The notes under the pieces were generated by a model. The model made no database searches, had not been told where the DNA came from, and saw nothing but the letters and a program-made list of their open reading frames with translations. A program made the position numbers and the translations under genes. A DNA stretch of 16,167 nucleotides from an uncultured bacterium (GTDB lineage: Bacteria; Patescibacteriota; Minisyncoccia; UBA6257; Colwellbacteraceae): assembly GCA_913009745.1 (NCBI GenBank), contig CAJVWL010000002.1, forward strand, positions 1-16,167, in the 5' to 3' direction. Of the stretch, positions 1 to 6,468 are shown piece by piece; positions within the stretch are counted from its first letter, which is position 1, and the number at the start of each line of letters is the position of its first letter.

Positions 1-291
1 CAAATCGGAAAGGTTTTTTTCCTTGACATGCTGCATTAGCTTCAGCCTTGCGGTAAGATTGTCCAAAGGCACGTCAAAAAAGCCCTGAATCTGGTCTGAA
101 TGCAAATCCATTGTAATAACCCTGTCTGCCCCTGCCTTTGTTAAAAGGTCTGCAACAAGCTTTGCAGTTATTGGCTCCCTGCTTGCCGCCTTCCTATCCT
201 GCCTTGCATAGCCATAGTAGGGGATTACCGCGGTTTTTCTTTCATCGCTTGACCTTTTGGCTGCATCAATCTTTATAATCAATTCCATTAA
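1..291 (-). CDS. prs: Internal fragment of ribose-phosphate pyrophosphokinase (PRPP synthetase), chimeric join
   Basis: This reading frame encodes about 97 residues from the middle of class I PRPP synthetase, which makes PRPP from ribose-5-phosphate and ATP. Visible hallmarks, in order, are [25 protein letters not shown] (ATP-binding loop), [13 protein letters not shown], and [19 protein letters not shown] (metal/ATP-binding His and the FFDVP segment). The frame runs off the window at base 1. Upstream, family similarity ends at 291 and a TGA lies in frame at 297-295, so no N-terminus is present. Six of seven Arg codons are AGG, unlike the mixed CGN/AGR use of the neighbouring ribosomal genes, which suggests a different source. 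The identification is secure. That it belongs next to rpsI is not, and I read it as an assembly chimera. Confidence 0.85.
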
Positions 292-412
292 CAGTCAATT
301 CGCTACCCTTAATATCTAGACCTGTTGGATAAAAGCGCACTCTTGCAATAGCGGTTTTCCTTCGCCCAATACCTTCAAAATATTTCACCTGTTTTACAGA
401 AGTCTTAGCCAT
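266..412 (-). CDS. rpsI: 30S ribosomal protein uS9, N-terminal 48 residues only (truncated at chimeric junction)
   Basis: This encodes the start of ribosomal protein uS9 of the small-subunit head. The N-terminal motif [19 protein letters not shown] and the following [10 protein letters not shown] match the family. The frame then hits TGA at 268-266, where the family should continue with another 80 or so residues, including the basic C-terminal tail that reaches the P-site tRNA. The ATG at 412-410 overlaps the rplM stop by one base (TAATG), so the two are probably translationally coupled, as expected for the conserved rplM-rpsI pair. The loss of the remainder coincides with the switch to prs sequence. 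Since uS9 is a universal ribosomal protein, the truncation is more likely an assembly error than biology. Confidence 0.88.
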   Translation of the reverse strand: MAKTSVKQVKYFEGIGRRKTAIARVRFYPTGLDIKGSELTVNGIDYKD

Positions 413-756
413 TATTTCTCAAAAGTTAACATTTTTAATCGTTCCGAACGTAAGCGATTTTTAGGAAGCATCCCCTCAATTGCATGCCTTATAACCCACT
501 CGGGATTTTTGTTAAAGGCATTTTTATATGTGGTTTTTTTAAGATGTCCTGGACGCCCAATATGACGATAATACATCTTCTGTTGAGCTTTTTTTCCAGT
601 CAGTTTAACTAAAGAAGCGTTTTTAATAACAACCTTATTTTCTCCGGCCTTCCTCGGTTCATAATCAGCAGAATCTTTTCCTTGAAGTAGATAAGCAACT
701 CTGCTTGCAAGCCTTCCCAAGCTTTCGTCTTTTGCGTCAATTGTGTAGTCTGCCAT
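412..756 (-). CDS. rplM: 50S ribosomal protein uL13
   Basis: This is the 114-aa large-subunit protein uL13. Visible family features are ESLGRLASRVAYLLQGKD near the N-terminus, the central VKLTGKK and YYRHIGRPGHLKK segment, and the C-terminal AIEGMLPKNRLRSERLKML. It is about 28 residues shorter than the E. coli protein, lacking the first 10 or so residues and the C-terminal tail, so only the core fold remains. The ATG is eight bases after the rplQ stop, with no Shine-Dalgarno motif in front of it. It is encoded in an operon with rplQ upstream and rpsI downstream (one-base overlap). Confidence 0.95.
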   Translation of the reverse strand: MADYTIDAKDESLGRLASRVAYLLQGKDSADYEPRKAGENKVVIKNASLVKLTGKKAQQKMYYRHIGRPGHLKKTTYKNAFNKNPEWVIRHAIEGMLPKNRLRSERLKMLTFEK

Positions 757-764
757 AAATAAGT

Positions 765-1115
765 TTATACAAATTCTATAATAACTTGAGAGGCTCCGTC
801 CCTTTTTCTGCTTTTTGAAGTTTTAACAATTCTCAAATATCCACCGGTTCTTGTCTTATAGCGCGGCGCAATCTCATGATACAGTTTATATGCAGCGTCC
901 TTCGGGATACGTCTCATTAGAAGTCTTAACGCGACAAGATTATCATTCTTGGCAATCGTAACCAGCTTTTCAACCATTGGACGGATTTCCTTTGCCCTTG
1001 CCTCTGTTGTTTGAATGCGGTTTTCCATAATTAGGTTGTGCGCAAGAATAGCTAGAAAGCTTTTTCGCCTTCCCATAATCCTTCCAAATTTTCTTCCGCG
1101 CTTAAGATGCTTCAT
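765..1115 (-). CDS. rplQ: 50S ribosomal protein bL17
   Basis: This is the 116-aa large-subunit protein bL17, located near the peptide exit tunnel. The N-terminal motif MKHLKRGRKFGRIMGRRK and the segment QTTEARAKEIRPMVEKLVTIAK are diagnostic, and GGYLRIVKTSKSRKRDGA forms the conserved C-terminal strand region. Length is normal for the family core. It lies 12 bases after the rpoA stop, in the usual rpsD-rpoA-rplQ order, and eight bases before rplM. No Shine-Dalgarno sequence is visible upstream of the ATG. Confidence 0.96.
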   Translation of the reverse strand: MKHLKRGRKFGRIMGRRKSFLAILAHNLIMENRIQTTEARAKEIRPMVEKLVTIAKNDNLVALRLLMRRIPKDAAYKLYHEIAPRYKTRTGGYLRIVKTSKSRKRDGASQVIIEFV

Positions 1116-1127
1116 TGCTAAAACGTA

Positions 1128-1922
1128 TTATTTCTTCGCCGATTTTTTTACTGTTTTCTTTTGTTTAGATGCTTCTTTAGCTGTATTTGGTTTATCACTT
1201 TTAGCTTCGGACTCAATTTCCTGTCCCATAACATCTATTTCACTAATTTTGCCAAAATGGTCAAGCAATATGCTTGACGATTTATGCATGGCGCTTGACG
1301 GTGAAACTGTTCCATCAGTTTCAATCTCAACCCTGATTTTATTATAGTCTGTATGTTCCCCAACACGCATATTCTCAACCCTGAAATTAGCGCTAATGAC
1401 GGGAGAAAATATCGCATCAAGCGCTATTGTTCCAACCGGAAGACGCCCCATCTTACGCGCAGATACAGGCTCATATCCCAACCCTTTTTCCACGGTAAAC
1501 TCCATATCCAACTCTGTATTTTTAGATGTAATCGTTGCAATAACTAGGTCTTTGTTTTGAATCTCAACTTGAGAATTACCCTTTATGTCGCCGGCTGTTA
1601 CTTTTTTATCACCTTTAATTTTTAGTGTTAATGTCTGCGGTTCGTCTGCATAAAATTTAAAGCGCACTTTTTTTAAATTCAAGCCTATCTCTACCACATC
1701 TTCAACAATTCCGGGAATTGTTGAAAATTCATGACCAACTCCTTTAATCTTAAATTTTGTAATCGCCGCTCCGGGAAGAGATGACAATAAAGTTCTTCGC
1801 AGGGCGTTGCCTATTGTAATTCCATAACCGCGATATAAACCTAGGATATCAAACACTCCCGAATATTCGTCTTCTGAAATTCTTTTTATTTTTACCGTAT
1901 CACTTAAATATGCGTATTCCAT
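1128..1922 (-). CDS. rpoA: RNA polymerase alpha subunit lacking the C-terminal domain
   Basis: This 264-aa protein is the RNA polymerase alpha subunit, whose N-terminal domain dimerises and scaffolds beta and beta'. Residues 1-232 cover the complete alpha-NTD: YRGYGITIGNALRRTLLSSLPG (residues 30-51), the central insert (about 55-175), and the returning strand with HTDYNKIRVEIETDGT (190-205). After about residue 233 the family normally has a linker and the helix-hairpin-helix alpha-CTD, giving a total of 310-330 residues. Here there is only a roughly 30-residue charged tail ending in KQKKTVKKSAKK, then TAA. rplQ starts 12 bases later, so no room remains for a frameshifted CTD. UP-element and CTD-activator contacts should therefore be absent. 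The gene keeps its standard position between rpsD and rplQ. Confidence 0.95.
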   Translation of the reverse strand: MEYAYLSDTVKIKRISEDEYSGVFDILGLYRGYGITIGNALRRTLLSSLPGAAITKFKIKGVGHEFSTIPGIVEDVVEIGLNLKKVRFKFYADEPQTLTLKIKGDKKVTAGDIKGNSQVEIQNKDLVIATITSKNTELDMEFTVEKGLGYEPVSARKMGRLPVGTIALDAIFSPVISANFRVENMRVGEHTDYNKIRVEIETDGTVSPSSAMHKSSSILLDHFGKISEIDVMGQEIESEAKSDKPNTAKEASKQKKTVKKSAKK

Positions 1923-1928
1923 ATTATT

Positions 1929-2546
1929 TTACTTTTTTGAATAATAATCGACTATTAAATTAATGTTAAATGGGAACTCCACATCCTTTGGATGAGACTC
2001 AACCTTTCCCTCAAACGTTGTCGTGTTTAGCGATAACCATGGAGGAGTATCATAGCTCTTGAGTTTCTCGCCAAGGTCCTGAAAAAAAGATATATTCCTT
2101 GATGCAGGTTTAATGGTAATAACATCACCCGGCCTAACGGCATAAGAAGATGTTGTAACTTTTTTGCCGTTCACAAGAATGTGTCCATGAGAAACTATCT
2201 GCTTGCCAATTGAACGACTTGGAACAAACCCCAAACGCATAATAACATTGTCCAAACGACCTTCAAGCGTGTTGGTAATTATTTTGATTGCGGAATCTTT
2301 GCTTTTTGCGGCATCTTGAAAGATTTTTTTCAACTGTTTATTGGTAAGGCCGTACGAAAACTTGAGTTTTTGCTTTTCCCTAAGTTGACTGCCGAATTCA
2401 CTGGGTTTTCTGCGATATTGCTTGCCATGCTGACCCGGTGGATACGGCTTTCTAATTAAAGCCCTTTTTGGCGAAACAGCCCTATCACCGCGAATGGATA
2501 GTTGCGCACCTAAGCTTCTTTCTTTTTTCTCTAATACTCGTGCCAT
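1929..2546 (-). CDS. rpsD: 30S ribosomal protein uS4
   Basis: This 205-aa protein is uS4, a primary 16S rRNA binder. The N-terminal part contains RKPYPPGQHGKQYRRKPSEFG and the S4 RNA-binding domain spans about residues 96-160 (RLDNVIMRLGFVPSRSIGKQ, then HGHILVNGKKV). The N-terminus has none of the Cys residues of zinc-binding uS4, so this is a zinc-free form. In many bacteria uS4 is the autogenous regulator of this operon; no leader structure is visible here to judge that. It lies 14 bases after rpsK and six bases before rpoA. No Shine-Dalgarno sequence sits at the expected distance. The nearest GGAGG belongs to the rpsK coding sequence and is too far away. Confidence 0.96.
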   Translation of the reverse strand: MARVLEKKERSLGAQLSIRGDRAVSPKRALIRKPYPPGQHGKQYRRKPSEFGSQLREKQKLKFSYGLTNKQLKKIFQDAAKSKDSAIKIITNTLEGRLDNVIMRLGFVPSRSIGKQIVSHGHILVNGKKVTTSSYAVRPGDVITIKPASRNISFFQDLGEKLKSYDTPPWLSLNTTTFEGKVESHPKDVEFPFNINLIVDYYSKK

Positions 2547-2560
2547 AGAATTAATATTTG

Positions 2561-3004
2561 TTATGCCCTCCTGGCTTTTCTTGGTCTTGGTCCATTATGC
2601 GGAATTGATGTTATATCACTTATGGATACAACATCAAGTCCGCTATTCGCGAGTGAGCGAATAGCGGAATCTCTACCGGGTCCGATTCCGGAAACATATA
2701 TTTCAACTGTATGCGGTCCTGTTTTAGCGATCTTCTCAACAATCGCCTCAATAACCTTAGAAGCGGCAAACGGTGTTGCTTTTTTGGGACCGGAATATCC
2801 AAGCGCTCCTGCGCTCGTCCATGCAATTACGTCTCCCTTGTCATCTGTAACGGTTATAACGGTGTTATTATAGGAAGCTTTAATATAAATGCGCCCAGCC
2901 TCAATGCTCTTGCGTGTTTTTTTCTTAGCCAAACTCCCGCCCGTTCTGACGGCTTTTGTTTTCTCTTCTCCTATCCCCTTTTGCGCGATACGTTTCTTGC
3001 CCAT
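2561..3004 (-). CDS. rpsK: 30S ribosomal protein uS11
   Basis: This 147-aa protein is uS11 of the small-subunit platform. The core is clear: IYIKASYNNTVITVTDDKGD (about residues 39-58), the central GPKKATPFAASK, GIGPGRDSAIR (106-116), and the C-terminal DITSIPHNGPRPRKARR next to the decoding site. It is about 18 residues longer than the E. coli protein because of a Lys/Arg-rich N-terminal extension (residues 1-36), which is probably disordered and rRNA-binding. The ATG at 3004 follows the rpsM stop by one base. The next gene is rpsD. Confidence 0.96.
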   Translation of the reverse strand: MGKKRIAQKGIGEEKTKAVRTGGSLAKKKTRKSIEAGRIYIKASYNNTVITVTDDKGDVIAWTSAGALGYSGPKKATPFAASKVIEAIVEKIAKTGPHTVEIYVSGIGPGRDSAIRSLANSGLDVVSISDITSIPHNGPRPRKARRA

Positions 3005-3005
3005 T

Positions 3006-3389
3006 TTATTTAAGCGTTAGCTTTTTTCTGCCGCTTCCCGCGGTCATTCTAACATTACCTCGCACGGTCCTGCTGTTTCTCCTCGTTCTTTGGCCCCTTG
3101 CCGGAAGCTTCCTCGCATGACGAATGCCGCGATAACTTTTAATAGTCTTTAATCTATTTATACTTTGCCTAATGGATTGTCTTAATTCTCCTCCAATTTT
3201 ATATCGTTCTTCTATTTCGTTTTTTATCTTAGTAATCTCTTCGGGTGTTAAATTTTCTGCTTTTTTTACTTTATCTATTCCTGTTTTTTCTAAAATCTCA
3301 CCTGCAGACGTACGCCCAATCCCATATATATATGTGAGGGCTATTTCTATATTCTTATCGTCTGGGATATTTATTCCAACAATTCTCAT
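3006..3389 (-). CDS. rpsM: 30S ribosomal protein uS13
   Basis: This 127-aa protein is uS13 of the small-subunit head, which contacts P-site tRNA and the B1 intersubunit bridges. It begins MRIVGINIPDDKNIEIALTY, followed by the helix-turn motif YGIGRTSAGEIL, the middle IGGELRQSIRQSINRLK, and the basic tail SYRGIRHARKLPARGQRTRRN. The length is near normal. It sits between rpmJ (50 bases upstream) and rpsK (one base downstream), the usual order. No Shine-Dalgarno is apparent before the ATG. Confidence 0.96.
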   Translation of the reverse strand: MRIVGINIPDDKNIEIALTYIYGIGRTSAGEILEKTGIDKVKKAENLTPEEITKIKNEIEERYKIGGELRQSIRQSINRLKTIKSYRGIRHARKLPARGQRTRRNSRTVRGNVRMTAGSGRKKLTLK

Positions 3390-3439
3390 ATTTCTTAAAT
3401 AATTTAATTTGATTAAGCTAACGATACATATATATTGTC

Positions 3440-3556
3440 TTATCCCTGTCTCTGTTTATGTTTTGGATTGCTTTTACAAATCACATAAAGGCGTCCCTTT
3501 CTACGGACGACTTGACAATCTTTACAAATTTTCTTAACCGATGCCCTAACTTTCAT
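3440..3556 (-). CDS. rpmJ: 50S ribosomal protein bL36 (zinc-ribbon form)
   Basis: This 38-aa gene is bL36. The protein starts [20 protein letters not shown] and ends KHKQRQG, and it retains the complete C+ zinc ribbon with Cys11, Cys14, Cys27 and His33. It ends in TAA at 3442-3440 and starts with ATG at 3556-3554, eight bases after the infA stop. The infA-rpmJ-rpsM order is the standard one, which supports the call despite the small size. Keeping all four zinc ligands means it is not the zinc-independent paralogue. Confidence 0.95.
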   Translation of the reverse strand: MKVRASVKKICKDCQVVRRKGRLYVICKSNPKHKQRQG

Positions 3557-3564
3557 AAGCACAT

Positions 3565-3762
3565 TTACAGACGCCAGACTATTCTGCCCCTTTCATCGCC
3601 GGGTTGTGACATCTCAACTCTAACCTTATCTCCGGGCAAAATACGAATTCTGCGAACCCTCATCTTCCCCGAAATATACGTCAGAATTTCACGATTATCA
3701 TCAAGCTTTACTCTAAATGTAGCACCAGGTAAAGCTTCTAATACAACTCCTTCAGTAATCAT
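3565..3762 (-). CDS. infA: Translation initiation factor IF-1
   Basis: This 65-aa protein is IF-1, the S1-like OB-fold factor that occupies the 30S A site during initiation. The pattern [37 protein letters not shown] and GRIVWRL covers the entire OB barrel. It is slightly shorter than the usual 71-73 residues because the N-terminal MAKED-like leader is missing. An in-frame TAG sits directly before the ATG, so no longer ATG-started form is possible. Its start is only about 14 bases downstream of a good -10 box, implying a very short or no 5' leader. It heads the ribosomal gene run. Confidence 0.94.
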   Translation of the reverse strand: MITEGVVLEALPGATFRVKLDDNREILTYISGKMRVRRIRILPGDKVRVEMSQPGDERGRIVWRL

Positions 3763-3776
3763 CTAGCGCGAAGTGG

Positions 3777-3805
3777 ATATTATCATACCTTTTATTTAAC
3801 GTCAA
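3777..3805 (-). promoter_or_regulatory. Predicted sigma-70-type promoter for the infA ribosomal operon
   Basis: On the minus strand, TTGACG (3805-3800) is followed after 17 bases by TAATAT (3782-3777), with a TG one base before the -10 (extended -10). The -35 lies inside the last codons of the upstream 553-aa gene. A start site about seven bases past the -10 would leave a 5' leader of only a few bases before the infA ATG at 3762. This is pattern matching only, and AT-rich sequence gives chance matches. Confidence 0.5.
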
Positions 3806-5453
3806 CGATAATTTTGTTAATCTTTTTTGGAACCTTATTTACCCAAAATGGCCAAAAGCTAATTTCGCCTGACTGAATCCCCGGAATAGAAAATATAAGC
3901 GTTTTTAACTCTGCTTCATTTTTACCTTGAGCTTCTGCTTTAAACTTCCCAATATCAAAAGGCTGTGTCCATTCGGAGCTGAAATCTATTGATGTTGTAA
4001 GCTCTTTCCCGTCGGGGGTTACTTTTGGCTTATCATATTTAAGGCTATAATCGCGCACGGCCAGATCAACTCCTGTCTCCCCTTCAACTCGTTTGCCAAG
4101 CGTCTTAACAAGTTCGTCCTCCTTAAATGCCGTAAGAATACCCTCTCCGCGCACCGTAATTGTAAATAGTCCGGCTTTATTAACATTATCATCAACGCTC
4201 TCGTCAACAATTGTGAATTGGTAGGCACCGTCAATGATTTTCATATCGTCTGGAATACTTAAAAGGAGCTGTGTTTTTGTGGCTTCATTAAGTGTTTTGT
4301 ATATATCATCCTTGGCTGTTTTGATGTCGTCATCCGTCGGAATCTTCATCTCGCCTATATTCCCGCCAGTCATTGAACCATCGGATTTTCCATAAAAACT
4401 ATCATATTTTGGAGAGCCTTGAAACCCCGGTATCCTAAATCTTTCTACCGGACCTATATTATATTTCTCGCCTGGCTTGTCCGCAGTAACATCAGCCTCT
4501 ATGCTGGATGGAATTATTTTTCCATCAGTAATTTTTGCGCCTGGAACCACAATGTCTTTATTGATTCTATAAACTTTACCGTCCGGCGTAACAAATCTTG
4601 TTGTTTTTACAAGATCTTGTTTATCAGAGCTGTATGCATTAAAAATAGTAATTTTTCCCGTAGATTTTCTTTCTACAAAGTCTTTTCCGGTGGCCGGATA
4701 GGATTTTGTAAGATTCTTTTTTTCGGAGAAACTCACACCTCGTATGCGCGCAACATCATTTATAAATGAATCGTTTTCAGCCGCAGTTGATACGTTTAGT
4801 GTGCCCACAAAGTCCCATTTCGTCTTAATAAAGTCAAGTGTGATTTTTACGCGCGGGAGCGCAGTTAATATTAAGGTTATACCTATTGTAAGTAGTGCCG
4901 CAACCGCCAATGCGGTAAGAAATCTTTTTACCGGAGCCGGTTTATCTTCTTCTGTATTTTCGTCATACGGTTCGTCGATAATAGATTCACCATCCTCTTC
5001 ATCTGATATATTTAGACCACGATTCTTTCTCTCCTTTCTTCTCCTGCCAAATTTTTTAGATAACCTCTTTTTTTCTTTCTTAATTGTGATTTCTTCATCT
5101 ATCACTTCTTTGTCCTTGTCATCCAAATCTTCTTTAATGTCTATGTCTTTCTTCTTGTCTGTAACAACTTTTACAATATCGGATACCGGCTTTCTTTTTT
5201 TTCCAAAAAAGGGATCGGCCGTTTCAAACCCCGAAACTGCGGCTAATTCAAGAACATCACTATCCACAGATTCTATTAGAACCTTTTTTCCGGAAGCCCT
5301 GGATTCTCTTTTTAAGAGTAAAAAGTTGTTTCGCGATGATGCGAATTCGGAGCCTCTTGGAATATAAACAACACCCGCTTCATCCGACCCCTTAATTACC
5401 TTGCCTATAATATTTGCCGCTGAATCGGCTTTATTTACATATATTTTTTTCAC
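3792..5453 (-). CDS. Bitopic envelope protein with long charged cytoplasmic tail (baseplate-J-like extracytoplasmic segment)
   Basis: This 553-aa protein has no secure functional name. Residues 1-80 form a small globular-looking domain (VVYIPRGSEF, NNFLLLKRESRASGKKV). Residues 85-175 are a highly charged linker with mixed Lys/Arg and Asp/Glu clusters, likely disordered. Residues 178-200 are the one clear membrane segment (RFLTALAVAALLTIGITLIL), preceded by Lys/Arg, so the tail is cytoplasmic and residues 201-553 are outside. The segment 267-306 (GKITIFNAYSS, TRFVTPDGKVYRI, VPGA) resembles proteins annotated as baseplate J/gp47-like in CPR genomes; I recall this pattern but cannot verify it here. 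The start is GTG with no Shine-Dalgarno. It lies 107 bases downstream of the actin-like gene, and its 3' end carries the infA -35 box. Confidence 0.6.
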   Translation of the reverse strand: MKKIYVNKADSAANIIGKVIKGSDEAGVVYIPRGSEFASSRNNFLLLKRESRASGKKVLIESVDSDVLELAAVSGFETADPFFGKKRKPVSDIVKVVTDKKKDIDIKEDLDDKDKEVIDEEITIKKEKKRLSKKFGRRRKERKNRGLNISDEEDGESIIDEPYDENTEEDKPAPVKRFLTALAVAALLTIGITLILTALPRVKITLDFIKTKWDFVGTLNVSTAAENDSFINDVARIRGVSFSEKKNLTKSYPATGKDFVERKSTGKITIFNAYSSDKQDLVKTTRFVTPDGKVYRINKDIVVPGAKITDGKIIPSSIEADVTADKPGEKYNIGPVERFRIPGFQGSPKYDSFYGKSDGSMTGGNIGEMKIPTDDDIKTAKDDIYKTLNEATKTQLLLSIPDDMKIIDGAYQFTIVDESVDDNVNKAGLFTITVRGEGILTAFKEDELVKTLGKRVEGETGVDLAVRDYSLKYDKPKVTPDGKELTTSIDFSSEWTQPFDIGKFKAEAQGKNEAELKTLIFSIPGIQSGEISFWPFWVNKVPKKINKIIVDVK

Positions 5454-5530
5454 TAGATAATATTTCTGTTTTTCTGACTTTCTGCCCCTTAACCGTTATC
5501 AATATGCCGATAAAGGATAAACGCCACAAC

Positions 5531-5552
5531 TTATGGTATCACAAAACCATAA
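5531..5552. repeat. Short inverted repeat (7-bp arms, 8-base loop)
   Basis: The arms TTATGGT (5531-5537) and ACCATAA (5546-5552) are perfectly complementary, in the gap between the actin-like gene and the 553-aa gene. The stem is AT-rich and no U-run follows it on the transcribed strand, so it is a weak terminator candidate at best. It could also be a protein-binding palindrome. Confidence 0.4.
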
Positions 5553-5560
5553 AATCTTTA

Positions 5561-6460
5561 CTACCCACCCGGCATCAACCATTTAATCCTGCGCTGGGCA
5601 AGCTGATTAAGCTCATTATATATTTCATGCACCTCGTCTTCAATAAACTTTTTAATATCCAAGTTGCCGGAAACTTCAAATAGCTTAATCTGCTTTTTTT
5701 TGAAATAAAATCTTTTCCGCCAAACACTCTTCGGAAGACTAATGGAGCTCTTTATATACACGGGTGGAATTGCCATGGCGCTTTTACCGACGATTTTTTT
5801 GATATTAGCAGTTATCCCGCCAATGAAGTTATCAAAGCAGGTATAAAATATTTTATCTATCTCCCTGCTTACGCGTAACGATATTTCTCCGTTGATATAT
5901 TTATGATAGATACTGAATGCAACCGGTTCTGCGACATTCAACTGTTCACTTATCGCACCGATTATATTGGCAATTCCCCATTTAAATTCTTCAGAATACG
6001 CAATTTCTGATGTAGATATAATAAAAATATTTGTTACATCTCTGTTAATTTCCGCATAAATCGCATTATCAAGAGTGTTCTCTTTTGCAAGAAGATATGC
6101 CCTGATAACGCCTCCTTCAAATATACTGTGTCCTTCAACAAACATGTCCCGTTTTGTCATTGTTATGCTCAAAAATATCTCCAACTCTCTCCCGGTAAAA
6201 CCACGTGGATTTAGTATGGTGTTCCCGTCAATTTTAACTCCCATTATGCGCGCATCTGTGAGTAATAAATCAACTTCATTTACATCAAGACGCTCCGCAG
6301 CCTCACTGCGACATTTATCAAATAGTTTCCATATTGCCTGTGAAATATAGTTTTCAAGGTCAACGGCCCCGAGCTCTTCATGCGGGTTACTTCTCACAAC
6401 ACTTACGGATGTAAAAATCGTTACTGCAGATTTGGAATCTAAATCAAGAATTTGCTCCAC
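5561..6460 (-). CDS. Degenerate FtsA/PilM-like actin-fold protein
   Basis: This 299-aa protein resembles part of the FtsA/PilM branch of the actin superfamily. Residues 64-105 (LLLTDARIMGVKIDG, then ILNPRGFTGRELEI) fit the FtsA SHS2/1C pattern, where a conserved DG...NP.G..G..LE precedes a strand. Residues 132-153 lie where FtsA has its phosphate-2 motif DIGGGTTD, but here read EINRDVTN, so the glycines are lost. No phosphate-1 motif is visible at the N-terminus and no clear C-terminal adenosine-binding GGG. ATP hydrolysis is therefore unlikely, and a scaffold role is inferred. No signal peptide or membrane span is visible. The start is GTG, eight bases after the alaS stop, with a TATAAT seven bases upstream of the GTG. 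The next gene encodes a bitopic membrane protein. The family assignment is by eye and uncertain. Confidence 0.5.
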   Translation of the reverse strand: MEQILDLDSKSAVTIFTSVSVVRSNPHEELGAVDLENYISQAIWKLFDKCRSEAAERLDVNEVDLLLTDARIMGVKIDGNTILNPRGFTGRELEIFLSITMTKRDMFVEGHSIFEGGVIRAYLLAKENTLDNAIYAEINRDVTNIFIISTSEIAYSEEFKWGIANIIGAISEQLNVAEPVAFSIYHKYINGEISLRVSREIDKIFYTCFDNFIGGITANIKKIVGKSAMAIPPVYIKSSISLPKSVWRKRFYFKKKQIKLFEVSGNLDIKKFIEDEVHEIYNELNQLAQRRIKWLMPGG

Positions 6461-6468
6461 TAAAGAAA

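Noticed and set aside
1..412. A genuine rpsI-prs rearrangement or gene fusion
   Set aside because: The frames do not match, uS9 would be lost, prs is an internal piece, and the switch occurs in a short dual-compatible segment. An assembly chimera is simpler.
4744..5367. Plus-strand open frame of 207 codons opposite the 553-aa gene
   Set aside because: It is Ser/Phe-rich, low-complexity antisense of a Lys/Glu/Asp-rich coding region, with no family resemblance. The other plus-strand frames are of the same kind.
5531..5552. Rho-independent terminator
   Set aside because: The stem is AT-rich and lacks a following U-run on the transcribed strand, so I list it only as an inverted repeat.
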